Of a DNA stretch of 46,123 nucleotides, positions 15,480 to 25,148 are shown in pieces; within the stretch, counting starts at the first letter, position 1, and every line of letters begins with the position of its first letter. A program made the position numbers and the translations under genes. The notes beneath the pieces were generated by a model. That model was given only the letters and a program-made list of their open reading frames with translations. It ran no database searches and was not told where the DNA came from. Source of the DNA: Thermodesulfobacterium sp. (GTDB lineage Bacteria; Desulfobacterota; Thermodesulfobacteria; Thermodesulfobacteriales; Thermodesulfobacteriaceae); contig JACDNX010000012.1 of NCBI GenBank assembly GCA_017656385.1, positions 1 through 46,123 on the forward strand, given 5' to 3'.

Positions 15480-16453
15480 TACTTATGCAATCTCTCTGCA
15501 ATTTTTTTTGCAAAATAAGTGATAATAAGATCTGCTCCTGCTCTTTTAATGGAAATTAGGCTTTCCCAAAGAATTCTATCTTCATCCAGATATCCCAGTT
15601 TTCCTGCAGCCTTTATCATAGCATACTCTCCGCTTACCTGATAAGCTGCTACAGGATAATTAAATTCCTGTCTCAACATTTTAATAATATCTAAATAAGG
15701 CATAGCAGGTTTTACCATAATAATGTCAGCACCTTCTTCTATATCTAAGTAAGCTTCTCTTAAAGCTTCTCTGCTATTTGCAGGATCCATCTGATAAGAG
15801 CGTCTGTCTCCAAATTTAGGAGCTGAGTCTGCAGCTTCTCTAAAAGGTCCGTAAAAAGCTGAACAATACTTTACAGAATAACTCATAATGGCAACATTGG
15901 TAAATCCTGCAGAATCAAGTGCTTCTCTTATTCTTCCTACTCTTCCATCCATCATATCAGAAGGAGCAACTATATCTGCTCCTGCTTTAGCATGGGAAAC
16001 CGCAGTCCTTGCAAGCTGTTCCAAAGTTAAATCATTATCAACTTCTCCGTTTTTTATAATACCGCAATGCCCATGAGAAGTATATTCGCAAAGGCAAACA
16101 TCTGTAATTACTATAAGTTCAGGAAATTTTTCTTTTATTTTCCTTACTGCCCTTTGAATTATCCCTTTTTCAATATAAGCAGATGTTCCCACTTCATCTT
16201 TTTTATCAGGTATTCCAAAAAGTAAAACAGCCTTTATCCCGAGATCAAGTGCTTCTTTTATCTCTTCTAAAGCTTTATCAATAGAAAATCTGTAAACCTC
16301 TGGCATTGATTTTATTTCCTGTTTAATATTCTTTCCTTCACAAATAAAAAGTGGATAGATCAAATCATCCACAGTAATTTGGGTCTCTCTTACAAGCGAC
16401 CTTATAAACTCATTTCTTCTAAGCCTTCTTGGACGATATTCCGGGAAAATCAT
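15479..16453 (-). CDS. hemB: Porphobilinogen synthase (delta-aminolevulinate dehydratase)
   Basis: A 324-residue enzyme that condenses two 5-aminolevulinate molecules to porphobilinogen, an early step to haem, sirohaem and cobalamin. The zinc-site motif [14 protein letters not shown] has all three cysteines (120, 122, 130), so this is the Zn-dependent type. The two Schiff-base lysines are in SVKYCSAF (K195) and [10 protein letters not shown] (K248). It lies 11 bases after pgi and overlaps rlpA by one base. Confidence 0.97.
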   Translation of the reverse strand: MIFPEYRPRRLRRNEFIRSLVRETQITVDDLIYPLFICEGKNIKQEIKSMPEVYRFSIDKALEEIKEALDLGIKAVLLFGIPDKKDEVGTSAYIEKGIIQRAVRKIKEKFPELIVITDVCLCEYTSHGHCGIIKNGEVDNDLTLEQLARTAVSHAKAGADIVAPSDMMDGRVGRIREALDSAGFTNVAIMSYSVKYCSAFYGPFREAADSAPKFGDRRSYQMDPANSREALREAYLDIEEGADIIMVKPAMPYLDIIKMLRQEFNYPVAAYQVSGEYAMIKAAGKLGYLDEDRILWESLISIKRAGADLIITYFAKKIAERLHK

Positions 16454-16464
16454 TTTCTTACCCC

Positions 16465-18186
16465 CTATTCAAAACTCAGGGCTTTTTCAAGATAGCTGTA
16501 AAATTTTTTCAGGTCTTCCTTATAATTTTCTGTAAGGTGTATCATAATTACAGGTTTTTTCTTCTCTTCCAGGGCTCTAAAATCTCCACAGGCTTGAGCA
16601 AATTGCTGATCCCAAAAAGTATATCCCTCTTCAGGGATAATCTGCTCGGCTTTTCTGCCTTTTCTTGTAAATATCATAAACCTTGACAAAAGCGGACCAC
16701 CTTTGTAAAGCTGTCCAGTAGAATGAAGATACCTTGGTCCAAAACCAAAAACTGTGCTACAATTTTTCTTTTCTCTTACCAAAGTTCTGAAATCTCTAAA
16801 TATATCCTCTATTTCTGAATCAACCGGTAAATAAGCTAAAAATCCTATATATGTCCAAGGAGAAAGGTCCTTAAAAAATTTTTTTAGCAGAGCTGTAAAT
16901 TTAGGATACTCAATAGTAACAGTTTTTCCATAAAAAAATCCCCAGTTGGTATCCTCATCTAAGTAAAATTCTATTCCAAAATCTTTTTCTTTTTTGAATT
17001 TTTCCAAAAATTCCTTAGTCTTTTGTTTAGTAAGAACTACATCTGGCTCATCAAAAGGATTAAGGTTCATAAAATGACCACAAAGAGCTACTGCAACCAT
17101 CCATCTAAATACTTCTGCAAAGACTTCATATCTATCCTCTAAAAATATGGTCTTTACAGGGAAACCTTCTTCTTTTAACTCCATTACAAGCCTTTGATAA
17201 ATTTGCTGTCTTCCCTTCAAAGCTAAATAAACAAAAGATCTATCAGTTGCGTAAACCGTCGGGGACCCAGGAGATTCATTAACTATAGGAACTATCCCTG
17301 TGTATTCTTTTCCAAGGCTTTCAGCAATAAGCTGTTCTAACCAGAGAGTAAAAGGTCTTAGAAGAGGATCACTTATAAAAGTAAGTTTATCCTGTCCCTG
17401 AATGTAGCTTTCCATTAAAAATTCTGCCAAGCTTGCACCGAGATTATATCCCCAAGGAATATCAGGCAAGCAGGCAGAATACATATTTTTAGCATAGCTC
17501 AGAGCCTCATTTATATCCAAACCCATAAGACAGGCTGGTAAAAATCCTATTTCACTAAGAGCTGCGTATCTTCCTCCTATAAAAGGTGGATGATGAAAAA
17601 GCTTTCTAAACCCAAGTTCTTTTGCAAGCTTTTCAAGAGGAGAGCCTGGATCAGTAAGAGCTACAAAATTAGAGCCTGGGTCTGATTTTATACCTTCTAC
17701 CTTTTTCCAGAAGTATTTAAAGTGAGAGAGGGTTTCAATAGTTGTTCCAGATTTAGAAACTATTACAAAAAGTGTATTTTCTAATGGTAACTCTTCTATT
17801 TGGGAAATATTTTCTGGATCGTTGGTATCAAGAACATAAAAATTGGGATACCCCTCTTTTGGTGCAAAAATCTGAGAAAGAACAAGAGGGAAAAGGGCAG
17901 AACCTCCCATTCCACACCAGACAATATTTGAAAATTCTTTTTTAATCTCTTCTGCAAAGCTTTGAATTTCTTTTATCTTGGGAATAATATAATTAGGACC
18001 ATCTACCCAATCAAGCCTGTTTTTCACTTTTTCCTGAATCTCCTTATCAGAAGAAAAGATTTCCGGATTTTTTTGAAAAAGGTTTTCCAGAAGCTTTTTT
18101 TTAGCTTCCTCAGAAAGTTTTTTAGGTCTCTTTATTCTTTCTGTCGCTTTATAAGTTTTTCTGATAACAAAAGGACCTTTTTGCAT
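16465..18186 (-). CDS. pgi: Glucose-6-phosphate isomerase
   Basis: Interconverts glucose 6-phosphate and fructose 6-phosphate. The SIS-fold phosphate-binding regions are visible: [14 protein letters not shown] and [13 protein letters not shown], followed by [15 protein letters not shown] and the C-terminal [18 protein letters not shown]. At 573 residues it resembles the type found as the isomerase half of bacterial transaldolase-isomerase fusions rather than the short archaeal enzyme; no transaldolase domain is present here. AAGGAG precedes the ATG at 18186. It heads the minus-strand run ending in era. Confidence 0.92.
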   Translation of the reverse strand: MQKGPFVIRKTYKATERIKRPKKLSEEAKKKLLENLFQKNPEIFSSDKEIQEKVKNRLDWVDGPNYIIPKIKEIQSFAEEIKKEFSNIVWCGMGGSALFPLVLSQIFAPKEGYPNFYVLDTNDPENISQIEELPLENTLFVIVSKSGTTIETLSHFKYFWKKVEGIKSDPGSNFVALTDPGSPLEKLAKELGFRKLFHHPPFIGGRYAALSEIGFLPACLMGLDINEALSYAKNMYSACLPDIPWGYNLGASLAEFLMESYIQGQDKLTFISDPLLRPFTLWLEQLIAESLGKEYTGIVPIVNESPGSPTVYATDRSFVYLALKGRQQIYQRLVMELKEEGFPVKTIFLEDRYEVFAEVFRWMVAVALCGHFMNLNPFDEPDVVLTKQKTKEFLEKFKKEKDFGIEFYLDEDTNWGFFYGKTVTIEYPKFTALLKKFFKDLSPWTYIGFLAYLPVDSEIEDIFRDFRTLVREKKNCSTVFGFGPRYLHSTGQLYKGGPLLSRFMIFTRKGRKAEQIIPEEGYTFWDQQFAQACGDFRALEEKKKPVIMIHLTENYKEDLKKFYSYLEKALSFE

Positions 18187-18322
18187 AAAAACTCCTTTTT
18201 ATTTGTTTTTTGGAAGCTTTTTAATAAAAGACATTTTAAAAGACTGAGGTGTTTTGTCAAGTTCTTGATTTTTCTTAAAAGTTGAAAAATTCTTGGTTTA
18301 TATTAAATTTTAACTAAATTTA

Positions 18323-18406
18323 GCGGGAGTGGCGGAACGGTAGACGCTCCGGACTTAGGATCCGGTGGGGATTATCCCCGTGAGGGTTCAAATCCCTCCT
18401 CCCGCA
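18323..18406 (+). tRNA. tRNA-Leu, anticodon TAG
   Basis: A complete class II tRNA folds by eye. The acceptor GCGGGAG pairs with CTCCCGC. The D arm is GGCGGAACGGTAGACGC. The anticodon stem CCGGA/TCCGG has loop CTTAGGA, giving anticodon TAG. A long variable arm TGGGGATTATCCCCG follows, then T arm GAGGG-TTCAAAT-CCCTC. The discriminator is A and no CCA is encoded. It reads CUA leucine codons. Confidence 0.97.
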
Positions 18407-18506
18407 TATTAATTTACTTTAGCAAAAATGCCTTTCCACTTTCTAAAAAGTTTTTTCTTTAAAAAATTAAGCACCATAGATTCTACTATGATTTAAGGTA
18501 TAAAAA

Positions 18507-19232
18507 CTAAACACGGGCTCTTGATATTCTTGCTTTAACAAGGTCAAGTTGATAACCATAAATATGAGCTCCTGCTGAGTATGCATACATAGGTCCGTTT
18601 TCTAATTCTGCTTCCGTTGCTACATACTGCTTTAGCAGTTCTATTCCTCCAAGATTGGTAGGGAATCCAGCCCACAAGTCCCAACTTCTGAAATAAACCG
18701 AAACTGAAAGTACGAGTTTGCTATCAACAGGAATGACCTTAAAGTCTATTATCCTTAAACATGGTGGGTCAAGTTTTCCGTCTTTACCATAGCAAATATC
18801 GTGATCCTCTGGTGTCCCCACTTCAATCACTGCCTGATTGGTAAGTGGTGTTTCTTTAAGCATTTGAATAACTCTTTCAAGCTGGGTTCCACCTTTCGGC
18901 ATGGGATATTGTATTCTTGAAGAGTATCTATACGTTTCATTTGGTGCAAGCTCTGGATTCATAAGATATTCTGCAAAATATTCTCCTATGTATTCCATAC
19001 TTGTTGGAGATGGTATACCAAGATGAGGGGGAATCTCCGGCACCATATCTTCCCAAGGTCTTTCTATAAAAACAGACAATCCCGGAAGCTGATATCTTAT
19101 CTGCTCTTTTTCAAAGGACCCCTTCTGAATATGTTGAATGTAACTCCTGTCAAGAATGTTATAAATTATCTGAAACCATGCATCAGAAATGGTTTTTGCA
19201 CAAATTAGCAAAGGTTTTAAATCAATCTGCAT
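18507..19232 (-). CDS. Thymidylate synthase family protein, archaeal-like
   Basis: A 241-residue protein with the ThyA layout: YRYSSRIQ (the TYxERL equivalent), ERVIQMLKETPLTNQAVI, catalytic Cys in DPPCLRIIDF, and the dUMP-binding VYFRSWDLWAGFPTNLGG and AHIYGY. It is shorter than E. coli ThyA (264) and lacks several bacterial insertions, looking more like the archaeal thymidylate synthase family. The reaction would be reductive methylation of dUMP with methylene-tetrahydrofolate. No folA or thyX is nearby. The start at 19232 has no clear Shine-Dalgarno. Confidence 0.82.
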   Translation of the reverse strand: MQIDLKPLLICAKTISDAWFQIIYNILDRSYIQHIQKGSFEKEQIRYQLPGLSVFIERPWEDMVPEIPPHLGIPSPTSMEYIGEYFAEYLMNPELAPNETYRYSSRIQYPMPKGGTQLERVIQMLKETPLTNQAVIEVGTPEDHDICYGKDGKLDPPCLRIIDFKVIPVDSKLVLSVSVYFRSWDLWAGFPTNLGGIELLKQYVATEAELENGPMYAYSAGAHIYGYQLDLVKARISRARV

Positions 19233-19304
19233 AATCTAAATGTTAATTTTAAAATAAGTTTTAAGAATAGGTAGTCTAAATTTTTAAAATACATGTAAAC
19301 TTTA

Positions 19305-19333
19305 TTGACACAAAAAGGTTTTCGTGATAATAT
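19305..19333 (+). promoter_or_regulatory. Promoter of the efflux operon
   Basis: TTGACA (19305-19310) and TAATAT (19328-19333) are separated by 17 bases. The predicted start falls near 19340, just ahead of the palindrome at 19353. The -35 is perfect; the -10 matches four of six consensus bases. Confidence 0.65.
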
Positions 19334-19352
19334 TTGACCTTAATCATAGTAA

Positions 19353-19364
19353 GTAAGTACTTAC
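19353..19364. promoter_or_regulatory. Palindromic operator candidate
   Basis: GTAAGTACTTAC is a perfect 12-bp palindrome located about 20 bases downstream of the -10 and 18 bases ahead of the emrA-like ATG. The site and its position are typical of TetR-type repressors of efflux pumps. No TetR gene is in the window, so the regulator would be encoded elsewhere. Confidence 0.6.
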
Positions 19365-19381
19365 ATATTAAAATTAGAACT

Positions 19382-20518
19382 ATGATTCAAAACAAGAAAA
19401 AAATAGGATTTTTTATCCTTATTACCTTAGCCCTTTTTTTCCTCAGTTGGCTTGTCTATTTCCTCTGGCATAGATACCACTATGCTGTTACAGATGCAGT
19501 TTTTGTTCAGGCAGATAATCTTATATATGTAAGTTTCCCAAAAGTAAACGGGAGGCTTATAAAATTATATAAAAATGAGGGAGATTTGGTTAAAAAAGGA
19601 GAAATTCTTGCTGAGCTGGAAAATATAGACTATGCACTCAAAGTTGCTCAATTAGAAAAAGCTTTAAAAGAAATTGAAAATCAGCAAAGTGCTTTAAGGT
19701 TTAACATAAAAAAACTTGAAAGAGAAATACCTTTAAAAGTGGCTCAGCTTACCAAGCAAAAGGAAAGATTAAAAGAACAAGAAAAAGCACAAGTTTATAA
19801 TATAGAAAAATTAACGGTTCGTTTAGCTCAAGTAAAACGGGATAAAGAAAGGTATGAAAAACTTTATAAAGATGGATTAATTTCTGCTCATGACTTAGAA
19901 GAAATTCAAACACAAGAAAAAGAATTAGAGAATCAAATCTCTGCTACAAAAGCACAACTTTTAGCTATTAAAAAACAACAAGAAGAAGTTGATAAAAACA
20001 TAAACCTTGTCTTAAATGAAAAAAATACTGTTCTTGCTTATAAATCCTTTTTAATTTCTTTAGAAGCAAAAAAGAAAAATATAGAAAAACAAAAAGAAGA
20101 AGCTAAGGTTTATTATACTTATACAAAACTTTATAGTCCTGTTGATGGAGTAATTGCTAAAAAATTTCATTCAGAAGGTGATGTTTTAAATCCAGGAGAG
20201 CCTGTTTATGCCATAGTTGATCCTAATTCTTTTTATATTCTTGTCTTACTTGAAGAAACAAAACTTAGAGGAGTTAAAAAGGGGTGTCCAGCTAAAATTA
20301 AGCTTGATGCCTATCCAGATGAGGAATTTGAAGGAGTAGTAGATGAAGTTTTACCAGCTTCTGCTGCTACTTTTGCTCTTGTTCCAAGAGACATCTCTGC
20401 TGGAGAATTTACCAAACTTGCTCAAAGAATTTATGTAAAAATTAAAATCACTAAGGGTAACAAAAATCTTTTAAGAGTCGGGCTCGGTGGAGAAGTAGAA
20501 ATCAAAAGAATTTTTTAA
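19382..20518 (+). CDS. emrA: HlyD/EmrA-family membrane-fusion protein
   Basis: The ATG at 19382 (MIQNKKKIGFF) was chosen over the upstream TTG at 19334, which lies within the promoter/operator region. The 378-residue product has one N-terminal membrane helix, a biotinyl-lipoyl half-motif (VNGRLIKLYKNEGDLVKKGE), a long coiled-coil hairpin (about residues 85-230), then the returning lipoyl half (YSPVDGVIAKKFHSEGDVL) and a beta-barrel. It links an inner-membrane pump to the outer membrane. It ends three bases before the MFS partner, giving an EmrAB-type drug efflux pair. Confidence 0.9.
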   Translation: MIQNKKKIGFFILITLALFFLSWLVYFLWHRYHYAVTDAVFVQADNLIYVSFPKVNGRLIKLYKNEGDLVKKGEILAELENIDYALKVAQLEKALKEIENQQSALRFNIKKLEREIPLKVAQLTKQKERLKEQEKAQVYNIEKLTVRLAQVKRDKERYEKLYKDGLISAHDLEEIQTQEKELENQISATKAQLLAIKKQQEEVDKNINLVLNEKNTVLAYKSFLISLEAKKKNIEKQKEEAKVYYTYTKLYSPVDGVIAKKFHSEGDVLNPGEPVYAIVDPNSFYILVLLEETKLRGVKKGCPAKIKLDAYPDEEFEGVVDEVLPASAATFALVPRDISAGEFTKLAQRIYVKIKITKGNKNLLRVGLGGEVEIKRIF

Positions 20519-20521
20519 AAA

Positions 20522-22132
20522 ATGTCTTCGCTTGATAAGAAAGAAGTTCAGATACCTCCTGAAAAAATTTACACATTAATTTCAACAAAGGAAAGAATTT
20601 TCATTACTATTTCTGTAATGATAGGTACATTCATGGCTATTCTTGATACAACCATTGTAGATGTGGTTTTGCCTAAAATGATGGGGCCTCTTTCAACAGA
20701 CCTTTACGGAATTCAATGGGTTATTACAAGTTATATGATAGCTGCTGCAACTGCCCTTCTTTTTGTAGAAAATTTTTCCAAATACATTGGATATTCCTAT
20801 ACTTTTATAATTGGAATGGCAATTTTTACTTTTGCAAGTTTCTTTTGTGCAAGTGCTACATCTTTGGCTCAAATGATTACTTTTAGAAGTATTCAGGGGA
20901 TGGGTGAAGCTTTTATCATGGCCAGTGCTCAAACCATTCTTATACTCACTTATCCACTAGAAAAAAGAGGAACGGCTCTTGGAATTTATGGTCTCGGAGT
21001 TAGCTTTGCCCCTGCACTTGGTCCCACAGCAGGAGGATTTATCACTGAACATCTTAATTGGAGATGGGTTTTTTACATAAATGTTCCTATTGGCATCCTA
21101 AATATCCTTTCCTCTTTTCTTATATTGCCAAAATTTCTTGGAAAAGAAAAAATTTTCCATTTCAATTTTGTGAGCTATTTTTTTATCGCCTTAGCTACTA
21201 TTTTTCTTCTTATTATGCTTTCCAAAGGACAACAATATGGATGGTTCCAATCAGTTTTTATTATAAAGTGTTTTTTTATAAGCCTTATTTCTTTTTCTTT
21301 ATTTTTCGCGAGTGAAATCTGGGCTTCTATTCATTCTAAAAATACTTTAATAAATTGGGAAATATTTAAATTTCCAGAATATAGTTGGAGTATGGGATTT
21401 TATTTTTTCATTCTCGGTTTTGTATTATATCAAATTTTCTACCTTCTTCCTCTTTATTATGAAAATTTAAAAGGATTAACAACTTTTCAAACAGGACTTC
21501 ATATGCTACCCCCTGCTATGTTAATAGGAACTTGTAGTATTATTGCAGGAATACTTTCTGATAAATTTTCTCCTTTAATTATTTTAGTAATAGACTGGTT
21601 TCTCCTTTTAATAATTACCTTTTTTATAATCCCTAAACTTAATTACTACACTCCTGCTTATAAGGCAGTTATTTTAACCTTACCCTTAGGAATAAGTATA
21701 GGTATTTTCTTTTCTCCTTTAACAACTCTTGCTATGAGAAATTTGGGGAAATTGACAGGTCTTGGAGTGGCTCTCATGCATTACATAAGATTTTTGGGAG
21801 GGTCCTTTGGAACAGCTATTGCAACTAATCATCTGGAAAGAAACACTAAAGAGTTCTTTTTAAGGATAAATGAACTTCAAAACTGGACTTATGTAAAACA
21901 TTTTATATATTCTAAAGTTTTTCTTATAGATAAATTCTTTCCTTTAGAACTTGCTATTAAAAAGTCTAAAGCTCTTTTATATCATGCCCAATACATACAG
22001 GCTTTAAGCTGGGGATTTCAGGAAACTTTTAGAGCTATTGGATTTTGGGCACTTGTAGGAGGAATATTCCTACTTGGTTTAGTTTCGATAAACTTTAAAA
22101 AATTCTTCTTTAAACAAAAATCTTTAACTTAG
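20522..22132 (+). CDS. emrB: DHA2-family MFS drug exporter (EmrB-like)
   Basis: A 536-residue, roughly 14-helix membrane protein. Motif A/D1 region LDTTIVDVVLPKM is followed by QWVITSYMIAAA. Antiporter motif C appears as GVSFAPALGPTAGG, followed by NWRWVFYINVPIG. These are diagnostic of the DHA2 (14-TM) proton antiporters. It works with the adjoining EmrA-like adaptor to export hydrophobic compounds. Substrate is unknown. The stop is directly abutted by the convergent VKOR gene. Confidence 0.92.
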   Translation: MSSLDKKEVQIPPEKIYTLISTKERIFITISVMIGTFMAILDTTIVDVVLPKMMGPLSTDLYGIQWVITSYMIAAATALLFVENFSKYIGYSYTFIIGMAIFTFASFFCASATSLAQMITFRSIQGMGEAFIMASAQTILILTYPLEKRGTALGIYGLGVSFAPALGPTAGGFITEHLNWRWVFYINVPIGILNILSSFLILPKFLGKEKIFHFNFVSYFFIALATIFLLIMLSKGQQYGWFQSVFIIKCFFISLISFSLFFASEIWASIHSKNTLINWEIFKFPEYSWSMGFYFFILGFVLYQIFYLLPLYYENLKGLTTFQTGLHMLPPAMLIGTCSIIAGILSDKFSPLIILVIDWFLLLIITFFIIPKLNYYTPAYKAVILTLPLGISIGIFFSPLTTLAMRNLGKLTGLGVALMHYIRFLGGSFGTAIATNHLERNTKEFFLRINELQNWTYVKHFIYSKVFLIDKFFPLELAIKKSKALLYHAQYIQALSWGFQETFRAIGFWALVGGIFLLGLVSINFKKFFFKQKSLT

Positions 22133-23107
22133 CTATTCACAAGGCTTATCTATGGTGCAAACTCCACTTTCTTCTGTATTATTTGTATTATTAAATTGTG
22201 TACTGTTAGACTGTTTAAATATAAAAAACCGTATTTTCTCTGGTTGAACTTCTTTTTCTTCTTTAGTTTTGTAAGCCTTTTTTTTCTTTGTAATATCAGT
22301 TTCCCTCTTTTTACTCAAGGACGCCTTTTTTATATTCTTCCCATATTTTTCATTAAACCAGATTTCTATTTCTTTTTTTCCCTTTATTATTAATATTTTG
22401 TCTCCAACTTTTTCCAGCAAAAGAGGAACACTATTTATATTAACTATTCTCATCAAAGGAATAACATCTTTGGCAGGATAAAGCTTAATTTTAATGTTTT
22501 TCTCTTTTGCATAAGAGATCACTTCCTTACAGTGAATGCAATCTTCCTTATAAATTAAGATTGGAAGACTAAGATCTAAGGTTTTTAAGGAAACATTTAC
22601 CAGCCAAGTTGCAAAAACTACTGAAGCAAAGCCAAGAATAGCTATTTTATAAAGTTGATTCTTTTTTTCTTTTTTTATAAAAAGCAAACTTGCTTCTTTT
22701 TCAGGATAGAAATAATCCAGAAAGAAGGCCAAAAACAAAAGAACTGCTATTGTTAAACAGTATTGACAGTAAGTATTAAGAAACCAAGTTTGAAATCCTA
22801 TAAAATATCCTTCTACCATAACGGAAAGAAAAAGAAGGTATGTTCTAAGTTTAAGAAAAAATCCAAGATGGAAATTTAATATATCTAAAATAGAAATGAG
22901 AAACAGATAAAAAAACATGGCAAGTCCGATATAGTTTAAGACACCGTAATTATCAAATATATGAACAAGAGTGCAAGCTTCGGTTTTACATAAAGATGCA
23001 TTCTTTGAGTTTAGATAAATTTCAATTCCTATTAAGCTCAGACCTATTAGACTTATTAAAAGGTGTAAAAATTTTATACGATTTATATTAGAAGAACGAG
23101 GTGTCAT
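22133..23107 (-). CDS. VKOR-family quinone-linked disulfide oxidoreductase with thioredoxin-like domain
   Basis: The N-terminal half has four to five membrane helices with the VKOR cysteines: loop pair Cys40/Cys45 (SLCKTEAC) and active-site CQYC (114/117). After a further helix, a periplasmic glutaredoxin/thioredoxin-like domain carries CIHC (190/193). The last 70 residues are a Lys-rich, low-complexity tail. Bacterial VKOR proteins pass electrons from a DsbA-like partner to quinone and so make disulfides; here the partner is fused. No separate dsbA/dsbB is visible. It ends directly against emrB and is followed two bases upstream by thiC, so co-transcription with thiC is possible. Confidence 0.85.
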   Translation of the reverse strand: MTPRSSNINRIKFLHLLISLIGLSLIGIEIYLNSKNASLCKTEACTLVHIFDNYGVLNYIGLAMFFYLFLISILDILNFHLGFFLKLRTYLLFLSVMVEGYFIGFQTWFLNTYCQYCLTIAVLLFLAFFLDYFYPEKEASLLFIKKEKKNQLYKIAILGFASVVFATWLVNVSLKTLDLSLPILIYKEDCIHCKEVISYAKEKNIKIKLYPAKDVIPLMRIVNINSVPLLLEKVGDKILIIKGKKEIEIWFNEKYGKNIKKASLSKKRETDITKKKKAYKTKEEKEVQPEKIRFFIFKQSNSTQFNNTNNTEESGVCTIDKPCE

Positions 23108-23109
23108 TT

Positions 23110-24420
23110 TTAAACTTCTCTTTTTCCCTTCAAAATTTTAAAAGCAGAATCAAAAATTTTTATAGCACAATATGGGCCACACATAGTGCAGGCTTTACTT
23201 TGAGAAATTCCTCCCTCAATTCTGTATTTTCTTGCTTTATCTGGATCGATAGAGAGCTCTATTTGAGCTTCCCAGTCAAGTTTTGCTCTTGCTTTTGCCA
23301 TTTTTAAATCACATTCCCAGGCCCCTTTAACACCCTTTGCAAGATCTGCTACATGAGCAGCTATCTTAGAAGCTATAAGCCCCTCTTTAACATCTTCAAT
23401 AGTGGGAAGTCTCAGGTGTTCTGCAGGAGTAAGGTAGCATAAAAAGTCAGCTCCTGCTGCTGCTGCAATGGCACCTCCTATTGCTCCTACAATATGATCA
23501 TAGCCTGGTGCAATATCAGTAGGAAGTGGACCTAAAACATAAAAAGGGGCGGAATGACAAAGTTTTTTCTGAAGTTTTACATTGGCTTCAATCTGATCCA
23601 GGGGAACATGCCCCGGGCCTTCAATCATTACTTGCACTCCCTTTTCCCAAGCTCTTAAAGTTAATTCTCCAAGTATAATCAATTCGTGAATCTGTCCTCC
23701 ATCTGTGGCATCAGCAATACAACCTGGTCTTATGCCATCTCCTAAGGAAAGTGTAATATCATAATTATATGCAATATCAAGAAGTTCGTCAAAATATTCA
23801 TAAAGAGGATTCTCTTTATTATTATAAATCATCCACTCTGCAATGAAAGATCCTCCACGAGAAACAATACCAAGTATTCTTTCTTTATTTTCAAGTCTTT
23901 TAAGCCCTTCCTTAGTAATTCCGCAGTGCACTGTCATAAAGTCTACACCATCTTCAGCTTGTTTTTCTATTACTTTAAAAATCTCAGAAACCGTCATCTC
24001 AACAATAGATTTATGATGTTTTTCAACTGCTTCAATTGCAGCTTGATAAATAGGAACTGTTCCCAGTGGAACAGGACAGTTCTCCCTTATAATCTTTCTT
24101 ATCTCATCAAGGTCTCCACCAGTTGAAAGATCCATCACAGTATCTGTTCCGTATTTTAAAGCTATCTCAAGCTTTTTTAACTCTTCCTCAATAGAAAATC
24201 TATCTTTAGAAGTTCCGATATTTACATTCACTTTTGTTTTTAAACCTTTTCCAATGGCACAGGGCTTGGCAAGTTTATTTTTTTTATTTTTACAAATTAC
24301 TATATATCCCTTAGCAATACCTTCTCTTATATATTCAATTTCCAATCCTTCAGCTTCTGCACAAATTTTCATTTCTTCTGTAATTACACCCTTTTCTGCA
24401 AGTTTTTTTAAAGTGCTCAT
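23110..24420 (-). CDS. thiC: Phosphomethylpyrimidine synthase ThiC
   Basis: The radical SAM enzyme that rearranges aminoimidazole ribotide to the pyrimidine of thiamine. Family motifs include NVNIGTSKDR, EGPGHVPLDQIE and FLCYLTPAEHL. The C-terminal 4Fe-4S motif is CTMCGPYC, the CxxCxxxC form seen in anaerobe ThiC rather than the CxxCxxxxC of E. coli. At 436 residues it is the short type. AGGAGG precedes the ATG. No TPP riboswitch is recognisable in the 117 bases upstream, which instead hold a 12-bp inverted repeat. Confidence 0.95.
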   Translation of the reverse strand: MSTLKKLAEKGVITEEMKICAEAEGLEIEYIREGIAKGYIVICKNKKNKLAKPCAIGKGLKTKVNVNIGTSKDRFSIEEELKKLEIALKYGTDTVMDLSTGGDLDEIRKIIRENCPVPLGTVPIYQAAIEAVEKHHKSIVEMTVSEIFKVIEKQAEDGVDFMTVHCGITKEGLKRLENKERILGIVSRGGSFIAEWMIYNNKENPLYEYFDELLDIAYNYDITLSLGDGIRPGCIADATDGGQIHELIILGELTLRAWEKGVQVMIEGPGHVPLDQIEANVKLQKKLCHSAPFYVLGPLPTDIAPGYDHIVGAIGGAIAAAAGADFLCYLTPAEHLRLPTIEDVKEGLIASKIAAHVADLAKGVKGAWECDLKMAKARAKLDWEAQIELSIDPDKARKYRIEGGISQSKACTMCGPYCAIKIFDSAFKILKGKREV

Positions 24421-24441
24421 GTTTTAAAGAACCTCCTCTAT

Positions 24442-24468
24442 AACAAAATTTTTACAAAAAATTTTGTT
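24442..24468. repeat. 12-bp inverted repeat upstream of thiC
   Basis: AACAAAATTTTT (24442-24453) and AAAAATTTTGTT (24457-24468) are perfect arms with a three-base loop. They lie 22-48 bases ahead of the thiC start, in the gap after pyrR. It could be an operator or a weak RNA hairpin; there is no T-run following it on the minus strand. Confidence 0.6.
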
Positions 24469-24537
24469 CAAGTTTGAAATTATACACCAAAATTGAAAAT
24501 TTCTTAGGAGACAAGAAAAATTTCACTATTAGATAAG

Positions 24538-25101
24538 TTATTGATAAATTTCCAGGCAGATTTGATCCTTTTGGTGAAGCTCTTCAAAGTATACGGAAAT
24601 ATATTCATTAAAATCAATTTTTTTAATTTTTAGTCCCACATAATTGGGCTCAATGGGAAACTCTCTGCCTCCTCTGTCAACCAGAACAGCAAGCTCTATT
24701 TTCTTAGGTCGTCCCATATCTATTAAAGCATCCATAGCTGCTCTTACAGTTCTTCCAGTATATATCACATCATCTACCAGAATAATGTTAAGATTTTCTA
24801 TAGAAAAGGGAATCTCTGTTCTTTTTACTTTGGGATAATTGGTAATCCTTGTCCAGTCATCTCTATATAAAGTTATATCCAAATATCCGATCGGTATTTC
24901 AACACCTGTTTTTTGAAAAAGTATTTCTTTTAATCTCTGAGTAAATGGAGCACCTCCTGTTTGAATACCTATTAAAGCTACTTTCTCCAGAATTGGGTGC
25001 TTTTTCAAAATCTGTTCAGCAACCTTTTCAATAAGTTTCTTAATTCTTTTAGGACCTGCTATTACTTTTTTAACTTTTTGAGTTAAAATTTGATTATCCA
25101 T
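24538..25101 (-). CDS. pyrR: PyrR-type uracil phosphoribosyltransferase / pyrimidine regulator
   Basis: A 187-residue PRTase with the PRPP loop IILVDDVIYTGRTVRAA (about 106-122), preceded by GIQTGGAPFTQRL and followed by the PyrR-typical LAVLVDRGGREFPI. PyrR binds pyr mRNA to promote attenuation and has uracil phosphoribosyltransferase activity. No pyr genes or anti-antiterminator structure are seen here, so it could act in trans or mainly as a salvage enzyme. It is divergent from the thioesterase gene. Confidence 0.9.
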   Translation of the reverse strand: MDNQILTQKVKKVIAGPKRIKKLIEKVAEQILKKHPILEKVALIGIQTGGAPFTQRLKEILFQKTGVEIPIGYLDITLYRDDWTRITNYPKVKRTEIPFSIENLNIILVDDVIYTGRTVRAAMDALIDMGRPKKIELAVLVDRGGREFPIEPNYVGLKIKKIDFNEYISVYFEELHQKDQICLEIYQ

Positions 25102-25148
25102 AGGTTACATATTAAACATAGTTTAAAAATTTTGCAAGGGTAACACTC

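Noticed and set aside
24421-24537. TPP riboswitch before thiC
   Set aside because: No CTGAGA/thi-box-like core is recognisable, and the leader is too short after pyrR.
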